Below are positions 8,501-16,247 of a DNA stretch of 24,677 bases, in pieces. Source of the stretch: Verrucomicrobiaceae bacterium (GTDB lineage: Bacteria; Verrucomicrobiota; Verrucomicrobiia; Verrucomicrobiales; Verrucomicrobiaceae); assembly GCA_021151605.1 (NCBI GenBank), contig JAGKWZ010000131.1:1-24677 (forward strand), in the 5' to 3' direction. Position 1 is the stretch's first letter. Each line of letters starts with the position of its first letter. The position numbers and the translations under genes are program-made. Under the pieces are notes generated by a model. It saw nothing but the letters and a program-made list of their open reading frames with translations. It did not search any database and had not been told where the DNA came from.

Positions 8501-9141
8501 TTCAGCGTGATGGAGGTGTTCGCCATGATCGTGCCCGAGAAAGCCGAGTTCACCCCGAGAGTGGCAGAACTGCCCACCTGCCAGAAGATGTTCCCCGCCT
8601 GCGCGCCATTGATCAGATTCACGATGCTGCCGACCGAGGTGATGAGGGTGGAGCCAGCCTGAAAAACCCAAACTGCATTCGGATCGCCCAGCGCATCGAG
8701 AGTCAAAGTGCCGGTGATTCCAAAGGAGCTGATGTCCGAGTGTACTCCCGGTGCCAGCGTCAGTCCGCCGAGATCAAATATCGGCGCATAGCTGATCGTC
8801 GGCAGTCGTCCTGCGGCGTTATTGTAAGCCGTGAGCAGATCGGTTTTCCCAGCGAACGTGACGCCGTCTCCACCATGATTCGTCCCAGTCAATGTCACCG
8901 AGCCGAAGCCTGTGATGGAGGCTGTCGGCAAACTTCCCACATCTCCAATAATGGTGGTGAGCCCTGTGTTCGTGATCCCGGAGCCTGCTAGAACTCCGAA
9001 GTCAAAGGCCTGTCCCAGGTTGACTGGGGCTGCTGCACCTGCGAGTTGAATCCCGGTGAGTGCGGCTGCTATGAGGACGAGGCACCGGGAGTTTTCCCTC
9101 ATGCTTTTCGACCAAGATTTGAGGGGAAGGAAGCTATTCAT
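5587..9141 (-). CDS. Surface protein with ice-binding-like (DUF3494) head, beta-strand repeats and autotransporter barrel
   Basis: A 1184-residue predicted type V (autotransporter) protein. A signal peptide spans about residues 14-37 (RENSRCLVLIAAALTGIQLA, cut near AGA-AA). Translation could start at ATG 9141 or at residue 14 (ATG 9102). Residues about 40-240 match the ice-binding/DUF3494 beta-helix: FGVLAGSGITNTG, TIIGDVGS, WVFQAGSTLITSVGS, NIFWQVGSSATLG, FSGTIMANTSITLNSGA and LDGRALALNGAVTM. Residues about 245-800 are Ser/Thr/Gly-rich beta-helix sequence. They include autotransporter-associated repeats at 369-400 (GSLTKAGTGTLTLSGVNNYS) and about 602-632 (GFTKTGAGTLGLTG). Residues about 800-895 form a linker with a helical patch. 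Residues about 915-1184 are an outer-membrane barrel of alternating strands ending in AGFRMSW, with the terminal aromatic residue expected for BAM insertion. Ice binding itself is unproven: many DUF3494 domains serve as adhesins. There is no PEP-CTERM tail. Confidence 0.9.
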   Translation of the reverse strand: MNSFLPLKSWSKSMRENSRCLVLIAAALTGIQLAGAAAPVNLGQAFDFGVLAGSGITNTGLTTIIGDVGSLPTASITGFGSVTLTGTNHGGDGVTFAGKTDLLTAYNNAAGRLPTISYAPIFDLGGLTLAPGVHSDISSFGITGTLTLDALGDPNAVWVFQAGSTLITSVGSIVNLINGAQAGNIFWQVGSSATLGVNSAFSGTIMANTSITLNSGASLDGRALALNGAVTMDSNTIDIVPLLVGPTHWLGATSGLWTSVGNWASDSAGSPAGLIPSVADNITFSATGAANKSTTLGANFAINSLTINDTAAVTIAGANTLSIGGNAAITVNSGAGLFTVASNLAFTGATPTVTVSNTAGAVFSGVVGGTGSLTKAGTGTLTLSGVNNYSGGTTINAGRVVTQNTSALGSGAVVLNAGVLAPAQAVNVQSLNWTGGNVALTPASGDVIHATNAFTNGGGGGAYQIGFAGLAKTTYTLTTFGSTNFSLGQFSATINNPNPNVVYQHQFLLNPASVQLVILGATATGTTLQNSAPVNIPTFADYTVTGPVTTGTPAESNTINSLIFSPGSTLQVFNQLTVTSGIFDVTTGSATINGGTVVAPTGFTKTGAGTLGLTGIVNVTGPANISSGTLNIATGSVFTATGTTSVASGSTVSVIGSLVSPTVNVLLGSNLGGSGSITGAVTNFGTVNPGNAVGALNIVGSYTQGSSGLLVTQLVTPTNHDQLIISGAANLGGTLQIITPGGTRPAVGSSFDIVNAGSVNGTFGTVINPFVGPGTLVKLVVDYTPTTVLVNAVQNSFENALSLIPLTPNQTATAGALDSALTDVRQTAVLDFLNNLNINAVPHQLDKIAPEELTAIYSISFAQLDTEVLSVQQRLASIRNTVRSEAPASAPAFTSGKDVVQGGQISPHASPDSDGYGFFVNATGQYASLGSTSNANGFDVQSVGTTIGVDARVDENWVIGVTLGYARSSSDLTEGGSLDADGVRGAVYAMYESGNFYTEFMVGGSFNSYDTERSALGGTAQGSTNSTSLDAYLGTGYDIRVNQWTITPMASLLYSAVSIDGFDESGSLQPLRIDSQNQSSLRSRIGLRAAYTAICGAARITPSLSLQWQHEFLDNELAMRSRFANGAGSPFTVHGPNVGRDSALVTAGVNVAWSRYAIYLAYQAELGRRNYESHTLLAGFRMSW

Positions 9142-9338
9142 AGGTTTGTCATAGGAGTTTTGGTTTGCTTGCTCGCACCCTTACCCCTGCCGAAGTTGTG
9201 ATATCTATGGGGCCCATACCCCACGGCAGACCCCAAGTGCCCGAGGGCATGGCTCCATAACCTGCCTGCACAGCCTCCCGTTCTCGGTTGATGCCCGCTT
9301 GCCATCTGGGCGAAGGGATTCCACTATCGCCGCCCGTC
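9142..9338. promoter_or_regulatory. Divergent intergenic region upstream of gatB and the DUF3494 autotransporter gene
   Basis: This 197-bp gap separates two divergent starts. It contains an imperfect palindrome, TATGGGGCCCATA at 9206-9218, flanked by TGCCG (9188-9192) and CGGCA (9224-9228), which might be a protein-binding site. I see no clear -35/-10 pair. The regulatory label rests on orientation plus this symmetry. Confidence 0.3.
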
Positions 9339-10811
9339 ATGCCCAAGTACATCGTCACCATCGGCCTCGAAGTTCACGCCCAGCTCACCACGCAGAGCAA
9401 GATGTTCTGCGGCTGCCCGGTCGAGTTTGGCGCAGAGCCGAACACCCTCACCTGCCCCACCTGCCTCGGCCTGCCGGGCGCGCTGCCGGTTCTCAATGAA
9501 GGCGCCATCGAGAAGACGATCCTCACCGGAATGATGCTCGGCTGCACCACGCCGCCCATCGTGAAGTGGGACCGCAAAAACTACTTCTATCCGGACATGC
9601 CGAAGAACTACCAGACCACGCAGTTTGACCTGCCGCTCTGTCTCGGCGGCGGCGTGCCGCTGTATGATCTGGCCTATCCTAAGGACGCGCAAAAAAGCAT
9701 CGCCAATCCGGGCAAGGTCGTGAAGCTCACGCGCATCCATTTGGAGGAAGACGTGGCCAAGAGCACTCACCACGAGAAATTCACCACCATCGACTTCAAT
9801 CGCGCCGGCACTCCGCTGATGGAGATCGTCAGCGATCCCGACATCGATAGCGCTGAGGAGGCCGTGGCCTACCTGAACAGTCTGCGCCAGATCCTCATCT
9901 ACGGAGGCGTCAGCGATGCCGACATGGAAAAGGGCCAGATGCGTGCTGACGTGAACATCTCCGTCCGCCCCGAGGGGCAAAAAGAACTCGGCGTGAAGAT
10001 CGAGCTGAAGAACATCAACTCCATGAGCGCCATCCGCCGCGCCATCAAAGCCGAGACTGAGCGCCAGATCGATGTGCTGGAGGGCCGCAATCCAGAGAAG
10101 CTCGTGCAAAGCACCCGCCGCTGGGATGACGACGCTGGAGTCACCACGAAGATGCGGGACAAGGAAGACTCCCACGACTACCGCTATTTCCCCTGCCCCG
10201 ACCTCATCCCGCTGCGCACCGCCAACCTCGTCGAGCGCATCCGCCCCACGGTCCCTGAGCTGCCGCATGAAAAGCGCGCCCGCTTTGAAAAAGACTACGG
10301 CTGCAGCGCCTACGATGCCGACGTGCTCGCCAGTGAAAAAGCACTCGCCGCCTATTTCGAGGCCGCTGTGGCCGCCGACACGAAAGTGCCTGCCAAAAAG
10401 CTCGCCAACTGGGTCATCAACGACCTGCTCGGCATCCTCAAAGACACCGAAGACGGCATCCACGCCTGTCCTTTGAAACCCGAGTCCCTCAGCTCCCTCG
10501 TCGCCTTTGTGGAGGCGGGCAAAATCTCCAACAACCAAGCCAAGGAAGTCTTTGCCGAGATGTTCACCAGCGGCCAGTCCGCCGCCGAGATCATCAAAGC
10601 CAAAGGATTCGAGCAAGTCAGTGATACCGGAGCCCTGGAAGCCATCGTCGAGCAAATCCTCGCCGCCAATCCCGACAAAGTCGCCGAGGTCCAGGCCGGC
10701 AACGACAAAGCCATGAACTGGTTCACCGGTCAGGCCATGAAAGCCAGCCAGGGCAAAGCCAACCCCAAGATCGTCACCGAGATTGTTCGGAAAAAAGTGC
10801 TGGGCGCATGA
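9339..10811 (+). CDS. gatB: Asp-tRNA(Asn)/Glu-tRNA(Gln) amidotransferase subunit GatB
   Basis: A 490-residue GatB, the tRNA-binding and kinase/transamidase subunit of GatCAB. The complex converts Glu-tRNA(Gln) to Gln-tRNA(Gln), and Asp-tRNA(Asn) to Asn-tRNA(Asn), in the cytoplasm. The N-terminus MPKYIVTIGLEVHAQL is the canonical GatB opening. It is followed by the Cys-rich segment FCGCPVEFGAEPNTLTCPTC and by the catalytic-core motifs NYFYPDMPKNYQ, HLEEDVAKSTH, DFNRAGTPLMEIVSDPD and HDYRYFPCPDL. The C-terminal YqeY-like helical domain begins near LANWVINDLLG and ends TEIVRKKVLGA. The frame is open further upstream to a TTG at 9288, but the family N-terminus fixes the ATG at 9339. gatA and gatC are not in this window, so gatB is not in a gatCAB operon here. 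It converges with the PEP-CTERM gene, with one base between stop codons. Confidence 0.97.
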   Translation: MPKYIVTIGLEVHAQLTTQSKMFCGCPVEFGAEPNTLTCPTCLGLPGALPVLNEGAIEKTILTGMMLGCTTPPIVKWDRKNYFYPDMPKNYQTTQFDLPLCLGGGVPLYDLAYPKDAQKSIANPGKVVKLTRIHLEEDVAKSTHHEKFTTIDFNRAGTPLMEIVSDPDIDSAEEAVAYLNSLRQILIYGGVSDADMEKGQMRADVNISVRPEGQKELGVKIELKNINSMSAIRRAIKAETERQIDVLEGRNPEKLVQSTRRWDDDAGVTTKMRDKEDSHDYRYFPCPDLIPLRTANLVERIRPTVPELPHEKRARFEKDYGCSAYDADVLASEKALAAYFEAAVAADTKVPAKKLANWVINDLLGILKDTEDGIHACPLKPESLSSLVAFVEAGKISNNQAKEVFAEMFTSGQSAAEIIKAKGFEQVSDTGALEAIVEQILAANPDKVAEVQAGNDKAMNWFTGQAMKASQGKANPKIVTEIVRKKVLGA

Positions 10812-10812
10812 T

Positions 10813-13800
10813 TCAGCGCCTCCGGCGTAGCCATGCGGCCGCCAGACCAAGGAGCAGCAAAATAGCGCGGCTGGGCTCAGGTACGATGCTGATCGTGCCG
10901 AGTGTGTAGAGCAGGGAGGTGTTCCACGTCAGGCCTCCATCCAGGGTAGGCAGATTAAAGGAGGTGAAGGTGCCGCTAGCTGTGCCTCCCGGTGTAGACC
11001 AGTCGATCAGCTTCCACTGATCTCCAGCCGCGTAGCCGGTGAAGCTGGCGGCGTTCACACGGAAGATGGCTCCGGGATTGATCTGCAAAGTGCCGCCCAC
11101 ACTCAGCAAGTCCGCACGCGCGGGACTGGAGGTGTTGTCTCCGAGACCGTAACCGCTCAATAGGTCAAAGGCCAAAGTGCTGCCGCCATCCAGGACCAGA
11201 GCACCTGCTCCACTGGTGGCAATGCTGAGCAAGGAGGCGCTGCTGGCCGATTCGCCCACGGCCAGTGTGCCGCAGACCATCACGGAGGCATCCGCTGTCG
11301 GAGCTATTCGGCCACTGCCTGCCAGCGTTGCTCCATTCATCACGGTGACGGCTCCAGTGCCCGTCGCCGAGCCGCTGGTGTTCGTCACCATGAGCGTGCC
11401 GCTGCTGACTGTGGTTCCACCACTGTAGGTGTTGGCGTTTGAACTTAGCTTGGTGACGCCTGCACCTGAATTGGCGACGACGACATTGCCGCTGCCGGTG
11501 ATTACATTGGTGATTTCCACCGTGTTGCTACGGTTGCTCCGCAGAGTCGCGCCGCTGCTGATCGCGACGTTACCGCTGCCGACATTCCCCGCCGTGCCCC
11601 CATTGCCGAGCTGGAGCGTGCCATTGCTCACGGTCGTGCCGCCTGTGTAGGTGCTGTCTCCCGTCAGCGCCCAGGTTCCGGTGCCTGTCTTGTCGAGAGT
11701 CAGGACACTCGTCGCGGTTTCGCCGATGCTGACGATCTCATTGGCCCCTGCGTTGGTGCCACTGAGCCTGAAAGTGCGGGCGAGGGTCGTGTCACCAGCC
11801 GCCGCGAAAGCGGAAGTGAATTTCAGCGATCCGGTGCCGTTGTTTTCGATCCCGGCGGCTAGGCTAGGCATTGTCGTCCCATTGGTGAAAAGCCGCACGA
11901 CGCGGTCCGTGCTCGCATCCGTGCTACCGATGTAGCGCAAAGTGGAGATGGTGGCGGAGGTGGAGGTGGTGTCATTCATCAGAATGTCTGGTGAACTGGT
12001 GCCCGTGCCGAGCGAACTCACGACTCCGGCATTGGCGATCACGCTGGCCTCCATGACAGCGCGCCCGATGTTCGTGCGGCCTGCGTAGCTGTTCGCCGCG
12101 CCCATCAGCACCGTGCCGCCGGTGTAGGCTTCGAAGTTGAGGTTGTTCTCGTTCGTGCCACTGCCGCCGATCATGAGATTTCGCAGATCCGTGGTGCCTG
12201 AATTTTGCAGACCGAGGGTGAAGAAGGCCGAACCACTGCCGACCAGCGAACTGCCGCTGCCGAGGACGTACATGCCCGCCAGGGTTTCCGCTCCTGAGGT
12301 GGCGCCGTTTCCGAACGAAACCTTCGTGCTCGTGGTGGCAGACCCGAAGAACAGCGTCGGATCAGTGGTCGAGGTAAATTGATTCGTGCCCACAAAGTTC
12401 AGATTCCCCTCCGTGGCGCGGATTTGGACACCTGAGGATGCCGTGGTGCCTGCAAAGGTCATGGTGCCTGCGCCTGTCTTCGTGAAGCCCGTGGCATTGC
12501 TCAAAGTGATGGTCGAGGCAAAGGTCAGGATGCCTGAGCCATGATGATGCACGGTGAAGTCTGCTGGCGTGCTGCTGGAGAGAGTGCGCACGGTGGCGGT
12601 GGTGCTCTGGAAGGTGACATCGCCAGTGACATTCGGTGTGATGAGGATGCCGCCGCTGTTGTTGGTGAGATTGCCACTGAGGCTGAGGACCGTGCCTCCA
12701 ACAGCATTAAAGCGGAGCGAGTTCGTGGCGATCAGCGCCTGACTGACCGCACCTCCGGCGACATCGACATTCGCATTCGTGGCAAAGATGGTGCTGTAGC
12801 TGCCCGTGGCTAGCCCGGTGATGGCTCCAGACAGATTCGCCGTGGCGGTAGTGCCGTTGCTGGTGATCGCCAGCGGACCACCGCCTTCCGTGGCAGCGAG
12901 CTGGACCGTCGTTCCGGTTGTGCCGACGACATAGTAGCCAACACCCACCGAGAGTCCGCCGGGAGCGGTGCCTGAGAAGCTGACCTGGGTGCCATTTGCC
13001 AGACCGGCCAGAGAGACCGTGTCGCCGGCATCCGTCCAAGTGACATTCGCAGTCTGCACGGCCGCAGAGGTGGCCCAGGTACTGTTCCCCACTGTCATGC
13101 CACCATTGAGGATCCCAGCCGAGTTAAGGCTGGTCGTGGTGATGCTGCCGTTGGCAGGAAGGGTGAGATTCACCGCGCTGCCGGAACTCGTGCCACGAGT
13201 GATCGGCCCCAGCGCCAAGCTGGCCGAACCATCCGTGCCCGAAACAACGGTGATAGCGCTGCGACCGCCCGCGAGAGTGGTTCCAGCAAAGCTCTGCACG
13301 TTCGCCGTCGCCGCCTTGCCAGACATCAGCAGCGTGCCCCCACCAAGCGCGGAGCCACCATTCGCGATGACACCTCCGCCGAGCCCGAGGTTGTTTGAGC
13401 CGAGGATGATGCCGCTTGTTGGAGTGGCATTGGCGTAGTCGAGGTTCAGCGTGCCGCCGCGCACATTCACCAGCACGGTGGTCGGCGTGGCAGTATTTGG
13501 CGTGAAGGTATTGGCCGCGCGCAGATTCACCGTGCCGCTTTCGATCTTCGTGATGCCGGTAATGAAGGTCGTCGCCGTGGTGCCATTGGTGATGCTGCCA
13601 GTGATGTTGATCGTGCCCGCGCCTCCCAGTAACCCATTTCGTGTAGCCGCTGCCGTGGCTCCTGTGCGTAGCGTGCCACTGATCGTGAGCGTGGTGCCAG
13701 CATCGGCAGAGATGCGCGGGCCGGTGCTGTCCAGCCCGATGGAAAGGGTGCCGCTGAGCGTGTTGTTCCCCGAGATGTTACGGATCGCCCCGAAGCCATT

Positions 13801-16035
13801 GACTCCGTTGCCAGCATTCGATCCGCTGCCGTTAAAGGTGATCCCATTCGCCACCGTGATGCCGCCCGTCAGCTCCACGGCAGACCCAAGCACGAGACTC
13901 TCACTCACGGTGATGGCCGAGGTGCTCAGGGCGTTGTTGCTGGCAAAGCGCAGCACCCCACTCGTCACCGTCGAAGCTCCTGTGAAAACCGTGCCGCTGT
14001 CTCCGCTCACCGTCAGCATCCCGCTGCCTTCTTTGGTCAAAGTCGCACTGGTAATGTTGAGCCGACTGCCCACCACATGATTGCCCGCGCCACTGAAAAC
14101 CACATTGTGCGAACCACTCAGGATATTCGTCGCAGCCCCGCTCGAGTGAGTGAGCGTCAGTGTCCCCTGATCCGAGTGGAAACGCGTGGGTGCCACCAGG
14201 CTGATCGTATTTGTCCAACTGTTGTTCCCCGCGGTGTTTCGGATCGCGCCCGTATTCGTCACTCCTTGACCGCCCACAGTCACCGCGCGCGTCACATTGA
14301 TCCCACCCCCGAGCTGGATGGCCGCGCCCTCCATAAGAGTGACGGTGCCGGAGCTTCCCAGCGCTGCTGCATTCTTCATCTCGACCGCCCCGGACAGGAT
14401 ATTAGTCCCGCCCGAGTAGGTGTTGACTCCACTCAGCTCGACTTTGGAAGCCGGCGCTCCATTGATGAAGAGCGTCACCGCGCCAGTGCCATTGTTCGCG
14501 ATGATGGAGTTCACCGTGAGCGTGGAACTCGTCGAGCCATTCGTCAGAAATAGCTGTCCCGCCGTGTTGTTGCTGGCGGATGAATAACCTGCGAGAGCGC
14601 TGATCGCCGTTCCCGTCACTTGTTTGAGATCCGCAGAAAAGGCCCCGACCACTCCCGAGGTCACACGCGCCCAGCTCACAGCACCAGAGGCACTCCGATA
14701 AGTCGCCCACGGCCCGAGAAACCCATCCGGCTGAGTCGTCGTGATGCTGCCAGAAACCGGGGCCACAAAGGCCAGCGTCGATGTTCCGCTCCTCGTGATC
14801 GTTCCCAGGTTCAGATTCATCTGCCCACCCGCGCCCGAAGTCAGGCTGATCACCGCTGTCCCACCCGCCGTGCCCGCCGTTGACAGAGTCACATTGCCAA
14901 AGCTCTGCGAGTTCGCCGTTCCCGCCTTGCCCGTCAGTTGCAGCACCGTGGCGGAATTGTTTCCACCGATCATGTTCAGGGCTCCCACAGGGCTGACGCC
15001 ATTGTACAAAATATTGTCCGTGGGTGCCGTGGCAGCGGCGAAGTCGAGGATCGTCACGCCTCCGGCAAAGACGCCCGTCCTTCCGAGCGTGGTGAAGCCC
15101 GTGTAGGTGTTGGCCGATTGAAACGCCAGCGTCCCGACTCCGCTGCCAGTCGCGAACCGGGTAAACCCGAACGCTCCACTGATGCCGCCCGTGATCAAAG
15201 TCCCCGTGGTCCCTCCTGTGTTGGTTTGGATCGCTGAGTTTCCCGTCAAAGTGATCGCTCCTGCTAGCGTGATACCGCTCGTGTCCACACGGATCGCTCC
15301 ATACTGGCCGTTACCTCCCGTGCCTGCAATGCGCATCGGCATGTTGTAAGTCCCGGCACCCACGACAGAGAAGGCGCTGTCCGACTCTACGATGACCTCC
15401 GAGACCGCTCCAAAAGTGCCCGGAGCACCACTTCGGAAGAACATTCCCCCGTTGTTGCCTTTGATCGTCAGCGTCCCCGTCAGGCCGGGATTCGAGGCCA
15501 TGTCAAAGCGCATGAACTGCTGGGCTGAGCCGCCAGATTTCTGGACGGTGAGATTGCTCCCCGTGACGAGCAGATTGCTGGCAAAGGTGATGAAGTTGCT
15601 CCCCGTGCTGCTCAAGTCAGCCGCATTGATGATGCCACCTGTTCCGAAGTTCAGCGTCCCGCTGGAGCCAGCAATGCTATACTGCTGCCCCGTGCCTGGA
15701 CCGCCCGAAAAGCCCATGAAGTTCACACCGCCCACATTGGCCGTGCCACTGGTGATGGTCACCGTATTGCTGGAGACGAGCGCCGAGCCTGTGGTTCCCA
15801 TCTGCGCGATCGTGCTGCCGCTGTTGTCCCAGTTCACATTCGTGGTGCCATTCCACCATTGATTGGTGCCCAGCCATTGCCCGGCTCCGTTTGGCTGACC
15901 GGGGTCTGTGTTGTTCGCATCCCATACCAACTGGGCATGGACGAGTGGCGCTGACACCGTCAGATACACCATTGAAAGGAAACGATGAAGCAGATGACGA
16001 CGCAGAGACGACGTCGAAAGATGATACGAGGACAT
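10813..16035 (-). CDS. Giant autotransporter-associated beta-strand repeat protein with PEP-CTERM sorting tail
   Basis: A 1740-residue exported protein. The N-terminus is a signal peptide with a basic region (SSLRRHLLHR) and a hydrophobic core (FLSMVYLTVSAPLVHA), cut near residue 34. The C-terminus is a complete PEP-CTERM signal: IVPEPSRAILLLLGLAAAWL then four arginines. This implies processing by an exosortase, not encoded here, and surface or matrix deposition. The body is Gly/Ser/Thr/Asn-rich beta-helix sequence. Recognisable repeats of the NTYSGGTTVSSGTL type are encoded near 11370-11430, 11605-11660, 12040-12100, 14370-14430 and 15080-15110. A C-terminal segment before the tail (GSTLAFDLLSGYGLGDN, GLTWNTSLLYTLGTISIVPE) is typical of this PEP-CTERM class. 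The frame extends to a TTG at 16071, but ATG 16035 places the signal peptide correctly. A structural or adhesive extracellular role is inferred. Unlike the 5587-9141 protein it has no barrel. Confidence 0.92.
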   Translation of the reverse strand: MSSYHLSTSSLRRHLLHRFLSMVYLTVSAPLVHAQLVWDANNTDPGQPNGAGQWLGTNQWWNGTTNVNWDNSGSTIAQMGTTGSALVSSNTVTITSGTANVGGVNFMGFSGGPGTGQQYSIAGSSGTLNFGTGGIINAADLSSTGSNFITFASNLLVTGSNLTVQKSGGSAQQFMRFDMASNPGLTGTLTIKGNNGGMFFRSGAPGTFGAVSEVIVESDSAFSVVGAGTYNMPMRIAGTGGNGQYGAIRVDTSGITLAGAITLTGNSAIQTNTGGTTGTLITGGISGAFGFTRFATGSGVGTLAFQSANTYTGFTTLGRTGVFAGGVTILDFAAATAPTDNILYNGVSPVGALNMIGGNNSATVLQLTGKAGTANSQSFGNVTLSTAGTAGGTAVISLTSGAGGQMNLNLGTITRSGTSTLAFVAPVSGSITTTQPDGFLGPWATYRSASGAVSWARVTSGVVGAFSADLKQVTGTAISALAGYSSASNNTAGQLFLTNGSTSSTLTVNSIIANNGTGAVTLFINGAPASKVELSGVNTYSGGTNILSGAVEMKNAAALGSSGTVTLMEGAAIQLGGGINVTRAVTVGGQGVTNTGAIRNTAGNNSWTNTISLVAPTRFHSDQGTLTLTHSSGAATNILSGSHNVVFSGAGNHVVGSRLNITSATLTKEGSGMLTVSGDSGTVFTGASTVTSGVLRFASNNALSTSAITVSESLVLGSAVELTGGITVANGITFNGSGSNAGNGVNGFGAIRNISGNNTLSGTLSIGLDSTGPRISADAGTTLTISGTLRTGATAAATRNGLLGGAGTINITGSITNGTTATTFITGITKIESGTVNLRAANTFTPNTATPTTVLVNVRGGTLNLDYANATPTSGIILGSNNLGLGGGVIANGGSALGGGTLLMSGKAATANVQSFAGTTLAGGRSAITVVSGTDGSASLALGPITRGTSSGSAVNLTLPANGSITTTSLNSAGILNGGMTVGNSTWATSAAVQTANVTWTDAGDTVSLAGLANGTQVSFSGTAPGGLSVGVGYYVVGTTGTTVQLAATEGGGPLAITSNGTTATANLSGAITGLATGSYSTIFATNANVDVAGGAVSQALIATNSLRFNAVGGTVLSLSGNLTNNSGGILITPNVTGDVTFQSTTATVRTLSSSTPADFTVHHHGSGILTFASTITLSNATGFTKTGAGTMTFAGTTASSGVQIRATEGNLNFVGTNQFTSTTDPTLFFGSATTSTKVSFGNGATSGAETLAGMYVLGSGSSLVGSGSAFFTLGLQNSGTTDLRNLMIGGSGTNENNLNFEAYTGGTVLMGAANSYAGRTNIGRAVMEASVIANAGVVSSLGTGTSSPDILMNDTTSTSATISTLRYIGSTDASTDRVVRLFTNGTTMPSLAAGIENNGTGSLKFTSAFAAAGDTTLARTFRLSGTNAGANEIVSIGETATSVLTLDKTGTGTWALTGDSTYTGGTTVSNGTLQLGNGGTAGNVGSGNVAISSGATLRSNRSNTVEITNVITGSGNVVVANSGAGVTKLSSNANTYSGGTTVSSGTLMVTNTSGSATGTGAVTVMNGATLAGSGRIAPTADASVMVCGTLAVGESASSASLLSIATSGAGALVLDGGSTLAFDLLSGYGLGDNTSSPARADLLSVGGTLQINPGAIFRVNAASFTGYAAGDQWKLIDWSTPGGTASGTFTSFNLPTLDGGLTWNTSLLYTLGTISIVPEPSRAILLLLGLAAAWLRRRR

Positions 16036-16247
16036 GATGGGGGAGTCGATGTCCGTCGAGAGGCTGGCCAAGATGCTGAAATCCTCCGCCGATGAAGACG
16101 AAGGTCACGGTTTCCAACACACTGGGCTCGAAGGGGAGATTATTCGCGACCGCAAATGCCATGCCATACCTCCTCCCTTTGTTTGAAACCCTCGTCACAT
16201 CCACTGCGACCCGATGGAGGTGTCATTTCCATCACGTAGTAGCTTTC
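16036..16247. promoter_or_regulatory. Divergent intergenic region between the PEP-CTERM repeat gene and the CxxCH dehydrogenase gene
   Basis: These 212 bp lie between divergent starts and so should carry promoters for both. The only structure I see is a short inverted repeat, GATGGA (16212-16217) with TCCATC (16227-16232), about 15 bp before the ATG at 16248; it could affect translation. No promoter boxes are convincing. The plus frame is open from ATG 16092, but that stretch does not look like protein-family sequence. Confidence 0.3.

Noticed and set aside
4159..9141. Operon of the DUF3494 autotransporter with the downstream oxidoreductase
   Set aside because: Same strand and 84 bp apart, but functions are unrelated and I see no shared signal; co-transcription is possible but not supported.
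9324..10850. Minus-strand open frame of 508 codons covering gatB
   Set aside because: Antisense shadow of gatB; the plus-strand gene is unmistakable and the reverse translation shows no recognisable motifs.
10813..16035. Repetitive Gly/Ser/Thr-coding DNA as a CRISPR or DNA-level satellite
   Set aside because: Repeats are conserved at protein level with variable spacing and DNA, within one uninterrupted frame; there are no identical repeats with unique spacers.
16092..16247. N-terminal extension of the CxxCH dehydrogenase starting at ATG 16092
   Set aside because: It would place the signal peptide 52 residues inside the protein; ATG 16248 gives a textbook Sec signal at the N-terminus.
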